From Rhea pennata (lineage: Eukaryota; Chordata; Aves; Rheiformes; Rheidae), in contig NC_084674.1 of assembly GCF_028389875.1 (NCBI RefSeq), positions 14,479,501 to 14,543,500 of the forward strand: 64,000 nucleotides of DNA, in the 5' to 3' direction. The notes under the pieces are model-generated. The model worked only from the letters and a program-made list of their open reading frames with translations. It ran no database searches and had not been told where the DNA came from. Below are positions 39,101-54,100 of the stretch, piece after piece. Made by a program: the position numbers and the translations under genes. Positions within the stretch are counted from its first letter, which is position 1. Each line of letters begins with the position of its first letter.

Positions 39101-42100
39101 TTGTTGGTTTTGCTTTTTTTTTTTTTTAAAACTTGTGTATAATTGCAAAATAAGCGAAAAATATGGAATGTTTGCAATGGAACTTTGTACCAAGGAAAAT
39201 TCTTGGTTTTGTTGAGAGTGCAAGCCCCCTAATGCATAGCTGAGTTGTGTTACATCCAAAAGGACTCTCTAAAATATCCTAGATATCGGAAATAGATCTG
39301 CATATACGTTCTGATTGTTGGACGTGGTTAAATGAGATTAACTTTTGTGCTTATATTTTGTTTATAACAACAATTAAAACAAAGCCTCCTCCTGCTCCTC
39401 TGTAGTAGGGTGATTGAGAAAAAGGTGAGCTTGTTGGAAAAGATAAAACAAGTTAACTTTTTAAAAATTTCCAGTAAATACTAGATTCCTGTCAAAAGTT
39501 GATCGTTGTTCCAAAGCACAGTGTTTTCCTGACCCAAACATGCCTTTCCCTCAAGATAAAAATTACAGTTAATTCCTGTTCTAGTATATGAAGCACAAGA
39601 GCGATTTTTTTAATGGATGTTTGATTTATTCTGATGAATAGTATTTCAGTTGTTCATTAACTTGAAACCCTTACTGATCATTTTAAGGAAATTGTTCTAA
39701 CTTAGTCCAAGACAGTAATTTGAATAATACGATAAAATGATTATTTAATGTTAATTTATGAATGAATTAAACATTAATTAAAAATACTCGATCTAGATTT
39801 AACTTTTTAATTTGTAATCATGAGAACAGATATTTAAAAACCTGTAACAAATTGTAAGATTAGGGTTTTTTTATTCTCTAGGATTTTCTGGAATGTGCCA
39901 TTGAATGTTGTATTCGACATAATGTCCAACCTGTAAAAGTTTTTATAGAGAAAATGATACAGACATATGAAATGATGATTGTTAGACATGGGTAAGATTC
40001 CAATTACTGTTTCAAAAGTAGTATTTGTTATCATTTTGGCTTATACCATAGACAGTGGTTATTTATGTAAGATATAAAAGTATAAAAACCTAAGAGTGAC
40101 AACAGAAATGCTGAGAAAGCGTTTCTGTTTGTATTGGAACAGTCACCAAGACTGCATTTAAACATACAAAGATTCTTGTGAATGTATGTCTGATGAATTT
40201 TAATACTCTTCTTGGATTTCAGAAGCAGCCTAATGGAAGTTTTATGTTTGGTTCTCAGTATGGTGAAGACTTTGGCTGTATTAAAATATTAGTTGCCAGA
40301 TTTCTGCCATTTAATTCCTAGCTTTCATTTCTGAGCTGCAGCTTCCTGGAGAGATTGTATACTGTGATTGTTAATATTCATCTCATCTCATTAGTCCTTC
40401 CAATGAGACGTTGTTATAGTTGCATCCCATTGCTGGGTGACTAACAAAATTATTTCTTATTGTGACCTAGGAAACTTGATTTTTTTTTTTTTTTTTTTTT
40501 TTTTGCACAGGACAGATTCCTAGTGTTTGTCATCTTCTAGAAGTTCATAACCTTTACCTAGATTGAAAAGAAAACTAGAAAGTAAAGTTTGATTCTACAA
40601 ATAAATGAACTGGTGTGGTGGTAGAGTATTTTTGTTTGTTTATTTATTTATTTTCTTAAGAGGACAGCTCACATACAGTGACAGTCCAGTCAGATTTGTA
40701 TGTGCACATCAATTGTTTTTGCCTAGTAGTGTTTTGTATATACAAATCACACTTGTCTCTAATTTGTGCAAACTAAGTTGGTGCACAATATAAGATTACA
40801 AGTTGCGTGCAGTTTTGATGGTACCTCTAAAATGTAAACATATATATTTTTTCTAGATATAAGGATCAGATCTACCAAAATATTTAAGCGTAAGAATGAT
40901 GTCATTGACCTGTGGACTGTAGAAGTCAGAATTCAAAAACAAGTCTATTAATAATAGCTTTTTGGGTTTTTTTTTTCTCATCTAACAGCTTTATGCTTGT
41001 AGGGGAATCTTTTTCTGGGAAGACCGAAGTTCTCCATGTGTTGGCAGATACACTGTCTCTTATGAAAGAACGTGGTTATGGTGAAGAAGAAAAAGTAATT
41101 TTTAGAACTGTGAATCCAAAATCAGTCACCATGGGTCAACTTTTTGGGCAGTTTGATATGGTATCTCATGAGGTAATGTTTGTTTTTAAAAAATAGTGTA
41201 TAAATAGGCCATCTTTATCTGTTTCTTCTTCTTGCCCACGGTGGCTTTCATGGAGTTTCTTTGAGTGTGTTTTCAGTAAGTATGTTCTAACTTCAGGTTA
41301 ACTTATGGTGTCAATCCACAGATGTTTTCAGTGGCAGCAAGGGCAGTTTACAAATCTTCTGGTTTCTAAGTGCCACTTATGTACAATAATTCTTCATCCC
41401 TTCCTTGGACTCCGTACAGTATTTCCAGGGCTGTGCTGTGAATAAAACTACTGAAATTATCTGGTCTTAAGGATGAATGAGCAAGCATACCAGTATGTGT
41501 TCAGGGACCTGGAATTAATAATCGTGGCGGGTTTCTTGGAAATGTTATTTGTGGGGTTTTTCCACCTACTTTGCAGCAATTCTACTTTTCTATTTTTTTT
41601 TTTCATTATCTAGTATATATCCCTCCTCCATTATTCTGGATACTAAACAGTTGAATAATAGTTTTGCTGTTTTAAATGCAAATGAGAACACAATTATAAG
41701 TATTGTTTTAACTAACAGTTTGCTGGGTTTAAATTAACTATATAAAAAACGTGGCTCCAAGTATGTATATAGGCTTAAATGTGTAAAATAAACAATACCA
41801 TTCTGAGGATCGTTTTCCTGATATAAATACATTCATGCTAGGGAATCATGCTGAGTTGATTTCTCTGACTATCTTCTGCTACCTTTCTTTATTGCTTTAT
41901 ATTCAAAGTAATGCAAAACAATCTAGAAAAACCTGCTGACTTCTGGGTCCCTAAATGTAAAACTTAGTTGGGAGAAGAAAGAGAAGGTAGTGAGTGTGAA
42001 ACAGTGAAATTCTATGGAGATTATGTGAAGAAAGAGATACAAGACAGAGCAGAAGCATTTTATGTTTCTGTGTAATGAATTACCTGTATGATGTTTGCTA

Positions 42101-45100
42101 CAGCAGTTTTTTAAAAGGGAAAAGACCTTTGTCTGTTTTGAAGTTTGAAATGTTGCATGACCTTCCATGAAACCGCAAAGCTATATTCTGCTTTCCCCAG
42201 TAAGAGAAGACTAATCCAAAGGAAATGAAAGTTTTACTCTTTTTTTTTTTTGTCTTGTTCATTAATTAAAACAGTCTAGAGCAATACTTATCAATGGGAT
42301 TACTCGCAGTTTAAATTTAAGTACATATACTGTGTGTTTTTACTTTTCATTCCTATATTCTCTCCCTCTAGTGGACAGATGGTATAGTTGCTAATACTTT
42401 CAGAGAATTTGCTTTATCTGAGACTCCTGAACGCAAGTGGGTTATCTTTGATGGCCCCATTGATACTCTGTGGATAGAAAGCATGAACACAGTTCTGGAT
42501 GACAACAAAAAGGTATCAGTTGGTAGACATAAATGCTTAAGTAAAATGCTGTGATATCTTGAAAATATTCTTTACATATAAAAAGCACAAATGCAAACAG
42601 TAATACCTGTTATTTGAAAGTGCATGTGCTTGGGAAACAAGTTGGGTTTTTGTGAGGTATTTATATTAGAGTTGTTTCAGGGAGGGTATTTTGGTTTTCA
42701 CTTTACTGGAGTCATAACTGGAGAATCAACTCCGTGGTGTAATATATTTAGTCTGTAGTATTCCCTTAATGTCACATTGTAAATCGGTAAAAAACAAACA
42801 AACAAACAAGACAAACCCCACATATAATGATATTCGAGGTGAAGCCCACAATTTATAAACTTACCTCTATATGTAAGTGCTTAAGTTTTTGCGTTCCCAA
42901 CTTAAGACACAAGGAAACATCTTTGAAAATGATTCTTAGAAATCTCAAAGTGAATGAAAAAACTAGAGACAGCATCTTGAGTTCAAATTATGGATGATAG
43001 TGTGTCAGAACACTCAGATGGGGTTATTATTTTAATAAGCAGGAAGGATAGATCTTCAACTGTAATGCTAGCAAAAATAGCAGCAGATATTTCTTCTCCT
43101 TTGCACAGAAAAAAGACTTACTGTTATTTTTTTCTTTCACATTATATTCAAGATGGGTAGATACCTGAAATGACCCTACTGATAAATTAGTGTTGAGTAT
43201 TATGGTTAAAGTGAAGAATTTAGCTAAAGTTAAAAAAAAGGTTGCTCCATATGGTTAGTGTCTTATGTGTTTGGCCTTGCCTTTGGTTATAGTTGGCTTT
43301 GCTGATTTTCGTATAGAACTATCACATGATTGAAAGGTAAACTTAGAAGTAAAATGTTTTTTTCCTATCACTTTGTCTTGTTTGTGATTTCTTTTAACTT
43401 AAAGCTTTGTTTGATGAGTGGGGAAATCATCCAGATGTCCCTTCAGATGAGTCTTATTTTTGAAACAATGGATCTTTCCCAGGCCTCAGTAAGTTTTTAA
43501 ATCAAAATATTTAATCAAAGTATAATACAAAATTGAATGTATAAGGCGTATGATAAAAATGAATTTACAATTTTTCCTTAGCCTGCTACAGTCAGTCGTT
43601 GTGGTATGATTTATTTGGAACCGTCACAACTGGGCTGGACACCACTTGTTACCTCTTGGTTGAGTAAACTCTGTGAACCTCTTAACTTAAAGGAATATCA
43701 AGATCTTCTGCAGGAACTTTTTAACTGGTTAATACCACCAGCATTAAGACTCCTGCAGAAACACTGCAAGGTACTTCAGCTATTTTTTCTGCATTAGCTA
43801 TGTAGGTATTTCTGTTTTGTTATGTCTAGGTAGAGAGGGACTGTTGTCTTACAGCAACGACAGCTACAATGCATGTGCAACAGCCTCTTGTTGTTTTGGG
43901 AGGGCAACTGTTGTGTATAATTTGGAAAGTTAGACGAAGAATGTTAGGTAAGACTTAAAATTCAGTCGTAATTTTCACCTTGTTCTCATCAAATTCAGTC
44001 AATATTAAAATGGAAGATCTTCCTAACAGTGTTTTTATGTTGCTGTTGCTATGCTTATTTTTTTCCTTTAAAGATATCTCATTGGTAGGGAAGTATTCTT
44101 TTCAGTTTTCAGGAAAGTGCATTTGTAGTGCCTTGCATACCCTGTATAATGTAGGGTTTAAAATCTTGTTCATTTAGTGTTGCAGTTGATTTTTAAGATA
44201 CATACAATAAAAATTTTCACATTTTAAATATAAACTTGGTTAATGATCTATCTTTTATGAGGTGGTTTCAGGGATAGAGCATGGCAAGTGATCTTCTGGC
44301 AAAAAAAATCAGTGTAAACCTTGCCTTCAAATGTTTGTTCAGAATTAGCGTACCATCTAATTATTTTAATACTTTAACTCCAAGAGATAAATGAAGATTT
44401 ACAGTTAATACATAAAATATAATGCCTATCCTTTTGTACCTCTTAGGAACTGGTACCTACAAGCAACAGCAATGTTGTAGTATCTCTTACACGGCTTTTT
44501 GAGATGTTGATTTGTAAAACTGTGCAAGAAGATCCCACCAACAAGAATATCCGCGCATGGATTATGGTTGAGCTTTACTTTTTTCTTTTCTTTTCTTTTC
44601 TTTTTAACTTATAGTAACATGAATATCTGTTTTTGTATATGCATATTTTCAAAATCAATTGAACTAATCCAAAACAACTTCAATAAGAGACGTGAGGAGC
44701 AGTTTTTTGCCTTCTCTTCTCCTCTTCCAGATTTTGGAAGTGCTCAGATGTGACAAATCAGTCTTAACTATGTTTGTTGCCTATTTTACTGACTTTCTAA
44801 TTAACTTGGATAACTCTTGCTGTTGTTAGATGTGCATTTTAATTAGAGAAGTATTAAAGGAAAATGTCTGGTTTCCGTTAAGGGAAATGAGTGTTTGTGT
44901 AATACCAATTGACTTGTTTGAGCAAAATTTTCTTAGGAAGACTGTGTTTTTTATGAGCTGTATTAGATGAATGTTTTGTTTGATCTTATGTGGATTTTCT
45001 TACGAAAAACTACGGAAACCTGAATGCAAAAGTCTCTATTTAAAATTAAATTTTAAAAATCCCTAGATCTTGGTTTGCAATGAGAAAATCCTTGAGACCA

Positions 45101-48100
45101 TGTGAGTCAGCTTTTCTGAGGCTTTGCCATGTGCTGTGGTCGGTGGCCTTTATTTTTTTGCCATGTATATATCCTTGAACAAGGTTTTTATTTCCTCTAT
45201 TTTTAATCAGTTTTTAAAGTTTCTTTAGGCCAGGTTTTCTGAAGGAACGTCTTGTAATGTTTCTTCATCTTTTAACATCTATCTGTTTAGCAGTATTTTT
45301 CAGAATTACGTTTGTTAATCAAACCGTATGAGGTTCCTATTATATGACAACTTTTTAGACAGTTGCTTGTCTTCTTACTCTTGCAGGGTTGCTTTGCTTT
45401 TTCTGTAGTCTGGTCCATTGGTGGAACTTGTGATGGTGACAGCAGAATTCTTTTTGATTCGTTCTTGAGGGAAACTTTGTCAGGGAAGTCTGAAATAAAT
45501 CCTGTGCCAAAGAGTGTGGGAAAATGGGAATGTCCCTTTGATGAGAAAGGCTTGGTCTATGACTACATGTATGAGGTATGGATTGCTTGCTTCTAGAAGG
45601 GAAAAAAAATGGAAAAAAAATGTGGTTGGAAGGGTATTTTAACTTGGCAAAGAGTATTAGGTGTCATTGAGTGTTGGTGTAGGATTAAATCCCAAAATGC
45701 AGTTTTCATTCTTTTTTTTTTTAGTTAATGTGCTATTTTTTTTAGAAAAAGGCTGTACACATTAGCAACATCTATGATGTTGCCACATTACTCTTCTGTA
45801 ACTAAATCTGTGCCAAAAGAATCAAATCTGATATCATATAGAGGGAAAAAGGTCTACTTTCTAGAAGGAAAACAGGATATTGAGGCCATAGGCAGCTTGT
45901 TATAGTGTTGTTTATATGTTATTGTTTTATTTATAGTATCCATTAAAAATGTTGGATTATACTTGTACTTTTAAAGCTAGGTATATGTTTTTCTCTTTTT
46001 TTTCCTTAATTTTTCTTTTTACTTTTTTTAAGTAAATTCCTAAGCACTAAGTAATTTCTTAAGTGCTAAAGAAAGGAAAAGGAGCTTGAGCTTAGACGTG
46101 CACTTGAACACATCATTACTACAATAAAGAAAATTGAATGTATGAGCTTATGAAACATCTTAAATTCATTAATCCATTCATATTCATTAATTTCATCTTT
46201 CAAAAGTGAAGTAGTAAAGAAGACCTTTCAAATGTGTAGTGGTAATGCCATTCCTTCCACAGTACTTTACATCTGTATTTCTTCCTAGCTGAAAGGCAGA
46301 GGACGTTGGGTTCATTGGAATGAATTTATTAAAAATATTAAATATAGTAATAACAAAAACGTGAAGATTCAAGATATCATAGTCCCAACAATGGATACAG
46401 TGAGATATACTTATCTGATGGAACTATTCATTACCCATGGGAAGTAAGTTATTTTAATTGAATGCGTGTTTCTGAGCCATTGGTGATATGCAGAGACTTC
46501 TCTTGCTCTTTCCATTGACTGTTTTTTTAATCAAGCCCTCAGTTTGTTTGGCCTATTTAAGAAACAGGCATTTACTACAAAGAGTGCAATTCATTGCCTT
46601 AATTTTTTTTTGTCTTTTATGAAGTCTTATTATAATTCAGTTTTAGTACGCTCATTTTATGTTATTCTGATGATGTTATTTGAACAGCCCAGAGAACTTT
46701 CATACCCTCTTTTTTCTTTTGTAATGAATTGTATTTACTTTTTGCTCATTAATTAGTCATAAGTTAGTTGTATCACCTATGATCAGATCATATAAGAGAA
46801 TGAAATAACAGCAATCTCAGGGTAAATTTCAAAGCAGAAAATTTTATGAAGATTTATACTACTGAGAGACCTGTCAGCAGAGATTAAACTCCTTTGTCCA
46901 ACGCAGGTAAGCCAGTAGAATGAGAAAATAAGAAAACCCATTTCAGCTCCTTACTTTCATCTTGTTGGTGGGAATAAACTAAAATCAAGATTTAAATTAT
47001 TTTATTTGTTTAAAGGCATTTAATGTTTGCAGAGGTAATGACAAGTAGAACAAGTTTGCAAAGCATTTGGTTTAATTTGCAGTTGCAATCAGTTTATAGT
47101 TTTTAGTTTTCTGCAATATTTTAAGTTTTATCTACTTAGTTACTTATTTATTTTTGCATGAAGACCACTGCTTTTTGTGGGACCAACGGGTACCGGGAAA
47201 TCTGTCTATATTAAAGACAAGTTAATGAACAACTTGGAAAAGGAGAGATACTTTCCCTTCTTCATTAATTTTTCAGCACGAACTAGTGCCAGTCAGACAC
47301 AGGTTAGTAGAAATAGCCAGTTTGTGTTCGATAAAGACAACATATTGATATTTAATCAATGTTATGAATGTTCGTGTCTGCATTATAGAATATTATTATG
47401 GCAAGACTGGACAAGAGACGCAAAGGAGTATTTGGCCCTTCGATGGGAAAAAAGTGCATTATTTTTGTAGATGATATGAATATGCCTGCTTTGGAGAAGT
47501 ATGGTGCTCAGCCTCCTATAGAACTTCTAAGACAGTTTTTTGACCATGGAATTTGGTAATTATTCAAAAAACAAGTGAAACTTGTAATAAATAAATTGCT
47601 GTATTTGCTATTATGATTATTTATTCACTAAAATTTTATTTTAAAAACTTTATTTTTAAGGAAGTGTTTTGTAAATGTTATGATAGCTTTGTTTTAAATT
47701 AAAAAAAAATACTTAAAGTTGAAGCAACTTTTATGTTGCTCGTTAAGAGACTTTTCAATTTAGGAAATCGATCTGCAGATTTGTTGTTTTTAGCAAGCCT
47801 TATTGCTGATCTTGAGTGATATTTTATATAGAAAGAAAATCTTTTGCCCAGGGATTTTTTTTTCCTGTCTATAGTTTTAATTGTTTTTCTGCTGCAATTT
47901 ATTCTTTCTTTTCCTTCTTTTCTTCCTCCTCTCAGAGTAAATTGACAGACCTGTTTATCAGAGTGCTGTTCTATATAACTTTTCATTTTACTTACTGAAT
48001 TGTTTTTACTGCCATCCAAGATTCTGTCAGTCATCAAAATTTCATTTTTTATTAACATTTTAAGCTATCTTTTTTGAATAACATTTTACTTAATGAAACC

Positions 48101-51100
48101 AAATCTGGCAGTAGGCATCAAAAGAAATTACCTAGAGGTCTTTCCTGCTTTTGAGATGTTTTAGCCCTTGCAACCTGAATTATTCTGTGATTTCATGCAC
48201 TTTAAATAGCTGTTGCTCATGAGTAGGGATAATATATCTTGCCACGTTTTAGTTTTAAACATTTGTCAGATTTCCATGTTAGGTTTTGTATAACCCAATT
48301 AACACAGATAATCTTTTCAGACCAGCTTGCAGTACTGAGATTAACTGGATATGGTTGTAAGACTAGGGCTTTAGATTTTGTTTTAAATATATATATCATT
48401 TATATATAAATGTATATATAAATGTACATATGTACACACATAATGCATAAATGTATCAAATCTATAACAGGTGTTGTATCTGTAACTATCTAAATGTCAC
48501 ATTGTAATTTAATTTGAAGGTATGATTTAAAGGACACGTCCAAAATTACACTGATTGATGTACAATTGCTAGCTGCTATGGGGCCCCCAGGTGGTGGGAG
48601 GAATCCTGTTACACCTCGATTTTTGCGACACTTCAACGTTTGCACAATTAATTCTTTTGGTGACGAAACAATGGTCCGCATCTTCTCTACTATAGTAGCT
48701 TTCTACCTACGGACTGGTGAATTTGCTCCTGAATTCTTCACAATTGGAAATCAAATCGTCACTGCCACTTTAGAGGTAAGAGGCAAATAACTTGATGGAA
48801 GTTCAAGTTGTTTAGTAAAATTCCACTGGCTCAATAGTAATTTAATTGATGAACTAGAGGTTTTAGATACTTTGTTCCATTGTTATTTTTAACATGCAGT
48901 TTCATTTGTTTTGATAAAATTATCTTAGTTTTATGGTTATAGTAATCTTATTCTGGGAAAATTGTCTTTGAGTGTATGTTAATATAGACACTGTGGTACC
49001 TCTCCACATATGTTAACTAGATGAGATTGGGATTTCTTTTGGGTCTGAGATGACCGTATTGAGACAAAGAAAAGCTATCTAATAGAAAGGCAAAAGATAC
49101 CACTTACAACCCTCTCACGGTTTGCTCTTAGTGAGTCTAATGATAATATTATTTCCTTCTGCACTTTCCTACTCCCCCTCTCAGTGATGAGACTAATTAT
49201 GGACACATCACAGCAGATTAAGAAAGCCATCGTGAACATGCAGCTATATAGAATCTGAGCCTGATATGACAAAGGGCTTCACAGAAACATTGTGAAGCGG
49301 TCATCTGACCCAATTCTGTGGAATTTCTGTATGTTTCATGAAATTCCATGCCACAGATTTTGGCAAGTATCACATTTGCAATAGCAGCCCTTCTCCTGCT
49401 CCACCTCCCATCCTCCAAAATAAGGGAGTAGGAATTCATAGCATCTTCACCCAGAAACATCAAGTGACAGACATATTATCAAAGAATACCTTTGATGGTT
49501 ACTACGTAGCAGCAATCAGTAATAGTGCGAACAAATCTTTTGCCAGCTCTTAAGTAGTCATCGATGAATGAAGAATTCTGAAGGAAATCCAGTCAGCTCC
49601 AATGGCAAAATCAAATGACTGAAGTTTCATAGGGGATGTGACTTTGGGATTATTAGCAGATGATTTCCTTCTGCTGCAGAACTGAAGCCTCTCTCAGACT
49701 TTTTTACTAGTTCTGCTCATTCCCAAGGACATATTCGAGATTGAATCCATCTTACTTCAAGGACTTGTAGATCTGATATTTCAGAACTATTGTCAGGTAA
49801 TACATTCAACACATGAAGCATGAGGCTGCCTGATTACTGCCCCTAGAAATTGGTTTTTGTAGGTTCAGTTTCTCCTTCAACAAAAAAGGAGGTAGCCTGC
49901 AAGGAAATTCTGTTTCTTCAAGCAGAAGATAATAATAGCAGCCCAACAGAGCCTGATCCTACTAGCTGTGTGAATGCATCAGACTATATGTGCTGTTTAA
50001 GACATTCAGTTTTGTCAGGATACATCTTAGGGCAATTTTAGAGTGTTGCCTTTTAATACAGGCATGCAGCTGCTTCTCATCTGAAAGTATCAAGGTTTCT
50101 TTATAGTATTAGATTCTAATACATCTGCATGTTAGATAGAGAATCTTTTCTAACATTGAATCCCATCCTGGTAAACAACACCTTCCAACTGCTAGGATTA
50201 AGGTACATTAGAAGAACACTAAACTTTGGAAATGAGCTTTGGCTATGAGGCTATAGGCCGGCAAAATAAACTTGTTCTAAGTAACATGGATATAGTCAAC
50301 CCCAGAAAGTGTAATCTTTGTTTTATTGTACAATTTTTAGCAGGTTAATGTTTAATAATTGTCTTCATGCACGATCGTATTGAGACAGACAGAAAAGTTT
50401 TCCTTTGAAAGCGTTCACTTCAGCACGTTATATACTTTCAAGAAGGACATTATTCCTGTCACTTAACATGGGCTAATGACAGCTGATGCATTCCCAATCA
50501 GAGTAAAACATGGTCAAAAGACACTTTTCTTGATCTGACTAGTCCTTTGGCATTTTTATTGGCTTTCTTCTTATTTTTGAACCATTTATAGGTATGCTAA
50601 AAACCAGATTCAGACAGTGTAAAATCTAGGAAAATACCATTACATATAATTCAATTTTTTCCTTGAAGGAGAATATCATGTAATTAAAAGAAGTCAAGAG
50701 ATCTGAGTGGTATTACTGGTCCTGCTACAGATTTTCATAAATCTTTCATAATTTTCCCATTTTCTGAATTTAAGTTAGTAATAGGTGTATGTTTCAGAAC
50801 TCCATGAGATACATCAGATATATTTAATGGACTTCGAGATCTTTAGAGATTATTAGGATTTTTTTTTTATTATGAAATGTTCTTCTTGGAAAAATACAGT
50901 TTTGGAAGACATTTTAAAAAGTGTGTTGTGATATCAAAGTCAATGTTATTGTTTTGCTGATTTGTTCCTTTTTTTCTTGTTATTGTTTTAAGGTATATAA
51001 AAAAGCCATCAGAAATCTTTTGCCTACACCAGCCAAATCTCATTACACATTCAATCTGCGTGACTTTTCACGTGTTATCCAGGGCTGCTTGCTCATTAAG

Positions 51101-54100
51101 AGAGAATCAGTTGAGAGCAAGCCTGTCATGATTCGCCTGTTTGTACATGAGGTATTTCGGGTCTTCTATGACCGTTTAGTGGCTGATGATGATAGAGCCT
51201 GGTTGTTCAAATTAATGAAAGATATTGTGAAAGAACATTTCAAAGAAGCATTTGATTCAGTTTTTGCACATCTGAGACAAGGAAATACACCTGTGAGTAT
51301 GTCATTTACCACTTGCAAAATAATAATTATTTTCATTTTATTTATTTTTATGTATATGTATATATACATATACATACATTTTATATATATATATGTATAC
51401 ACACACACACACACACACACACATATGATAATTTAGGACTAGAAGGTACTCAGCAAGTGAAAATATGGATCAATTATACTTGAAAATTTGAGTTGAATTT
51501 GGCAAAATTCTTTCTTTGGAAAAAACAGTAAAAATGCTTGGAAGAGTTTGTTTTCAAACTTAGTTTTCAAACCAACATTTAATTTAAAACATAGGTAAAA
51601 TTATTTTTCCATGAACAATTATGTGCATCTGAAAAGAAAAGAAGCTTTTTTTGTTTTGTGTTGAATAAAAAATTCAGTGCAACCTGCTTTAGGTTTGGGC
51701 AAAAAAATGAAAATTCTCATGTCAGGAAATTTCTTGTCCAGGCATTGTCTTCCATGAAGTTGCTAAATGTTTACACATGGAAATAAAGCATACAATTACT
51801 TAGTAGGTAAACAAAACAAAACAACAACAAAAAAAAACCCTTGTCCCTAGTTTGCTCTTCTTGGAGATGTAGCAACACTTACTGAATCTTTGGGCAACGA
51901 GAAATAAGGTAATAGGAAAAAAAAATTAAAAAATTAGTAATTTACAAATCATTACCACAAAAGTAGCCTGGATCTGCCCACAGTGTAGTACCTGCAAGAA
52001 GAAATACGGGTCTTCCAGAGACCTGATTTAATGGATAAAGAGACATTCCCTCTTTAGATTTAGCCTGTGACTGAGTTACTGTATAGTAAACTGCTTTCTG
52101 TAATTGTAATGACATTTTAGTATCTTAAGCGTTATATAAATCATGCTAAAATGTATTTTTCCTTTTGTCAGTTCATTGATACACAGAAGAAATAACTTTG
52201 TGGTCTTAGTTAAGAGTTTCATAGTATGTAGAAAATTGCTAAACATCCATCCGTGCAAATATGGTATAATCTGACAGTCATAACTGTGAAATCGTTAATG
52301 GCTATTTGAGCCAATGTGTTTCATGCATAAATTTAAAAGAACTGTATTGCTTAATATAGGAAGTACAGAATTTTGAGGTGAGTGTTGTTTGCGAAGTAAA
52401 ATATTTCGGACTGCTTGTTCTAGTGTCTTGAATCTTTGTCTAAATTCGACTTTATTTTTTAAAATTCCAGTTGAAGAACGTGTTAATTAAACTTGACTTC
52501 ATAATTTATTAAATATTTACTATAGGTAACAGAAGAAAACATGAGAAGTCTGATGTTTGGTGACTACCTGATTCCAGAACTCGAGGGTGATGAGAGACTT
52601 TATATTGAAATTCCAAGCATTCAACTGTTTGGTGATGTTGTGGAGCAGTGTTTGGATGAATATAATCAAACCCACAAAACAAGAATGAATCTTGTAGTTT
52701 TCAGGTACAGTCACTCTATATTATTAAGAATTCTAAGCTGTAATTGGTGAATAGTATATCTAGTTTTGCAGGGTGGGGTTTTTGTACATCTCTTCGCCTT
52801 CGAATATCCACACCAATGTTAGTCTTTGATGGTTTTTTTCTCTTAGGTTTCTGCTGCTTCTTTCAGCTAGTAATTACTGTGAAGTTTTTCTCCTAAGGAA
52901 CTTTTGAATGTCTTTTTGGTTGTCATAAAATCATTACACTGAATCTGGGTAGAGCTCTGCTTCCACTAGACCACTGTTACCAGAGAAGAGTGATACCAAT
53001 TTTTCTTGAAGCTGTTTCACCTAAGGAAAGAGTGTGAGGTTTTGAGGTGCAGCGTGAGAGATGTAGCAGTGTTGCAGCCTGCCTGCACTGTTTACAGCAC
53101 AGCCATGCATCACAGCTTGCTGCTGCAGCTCATCCTGTGAAATTGTAGACTCTGCAGGCTGTTACTGTTCCCTTATCTTTTGATTAGGCATGACTGCAGC
53201 TGAGAAAGATTAGGATGTCACCACACCCTCCTTCTCCCTCTTATTGGAGATTACTGCCTCTTCATATCTGCTGGTATAATTGCACATCTTTGTAAAGATG
53301 ATTCTAATTGGTCTACACACGTCTAATAGCAGGTTATCTTAATCTATGTCTTTTTGACAAACGAGGCTTGTGAGTATCTTTGCATATACAGCTATGCTGA
53401 GAGTATGAGGAGGTGGCAGCCTCTGATCAAGGACCACTTCCTGAGAGTGGAAGCAATATCCCACTTGCGCTCTCCTGGTTGCTCTCAGTCAGGTATCTTG
53501 ACTGTAGCCTTAGAAACCAATCCCGTGATTTGCATCCTGATTTGTGCACTCTCTTTTTTCTAAACAATATAAATAAATCTTTGAAATGACTTATTTTTTT
53601 TTAAAGCCAGTTTTAACTGCTGCGTTACCTATCTTCTTAACTATCCCATACCCTATGCCTAACCATGCTGTTTCCTGTAGACTTTGCTGCATATTCCAAG
53701 ATAAGCATATTCGTGTTTTTACAGTAGAAAGGGTTCTCAATGATGTGCAGATACTGCTTTCTGAAAACCTTATTCTAATCTCTGTTCTGCATAGAAGTTC
53801 ATGAAATGCTGTTGGGATGGGGTGTGGTTTATGAATATAACCCCTCTCTGCCCCAAACCCAGTCATTCCTTTATAAGATATTTAAACTGTTTTCAGGTCT
53901 AACTTTCTGGAAGTGTAAGAGTGCTCTGCCTTACAGCCTTACAAGTAGTTTATGCATTAATTTTTTTTTATCTATTCCTTTTCTTTATCGATATAGTACC
54001 CCCCTTCTTTTCTCCCTATTCCTTTCAGTTATTCTTAGTCATTTGTATTTTAGTTAAATACTGTTATTTGTATAATAGCAAAGTTATGAAATAATCATTT

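Noticed and set aside
49218-50041. Hidden gene or transposon in DNAH12 intron 40
   Set aside because: Several moderate open frames lie in different frames and strands, do not chain together, and resemble no family I recognise.
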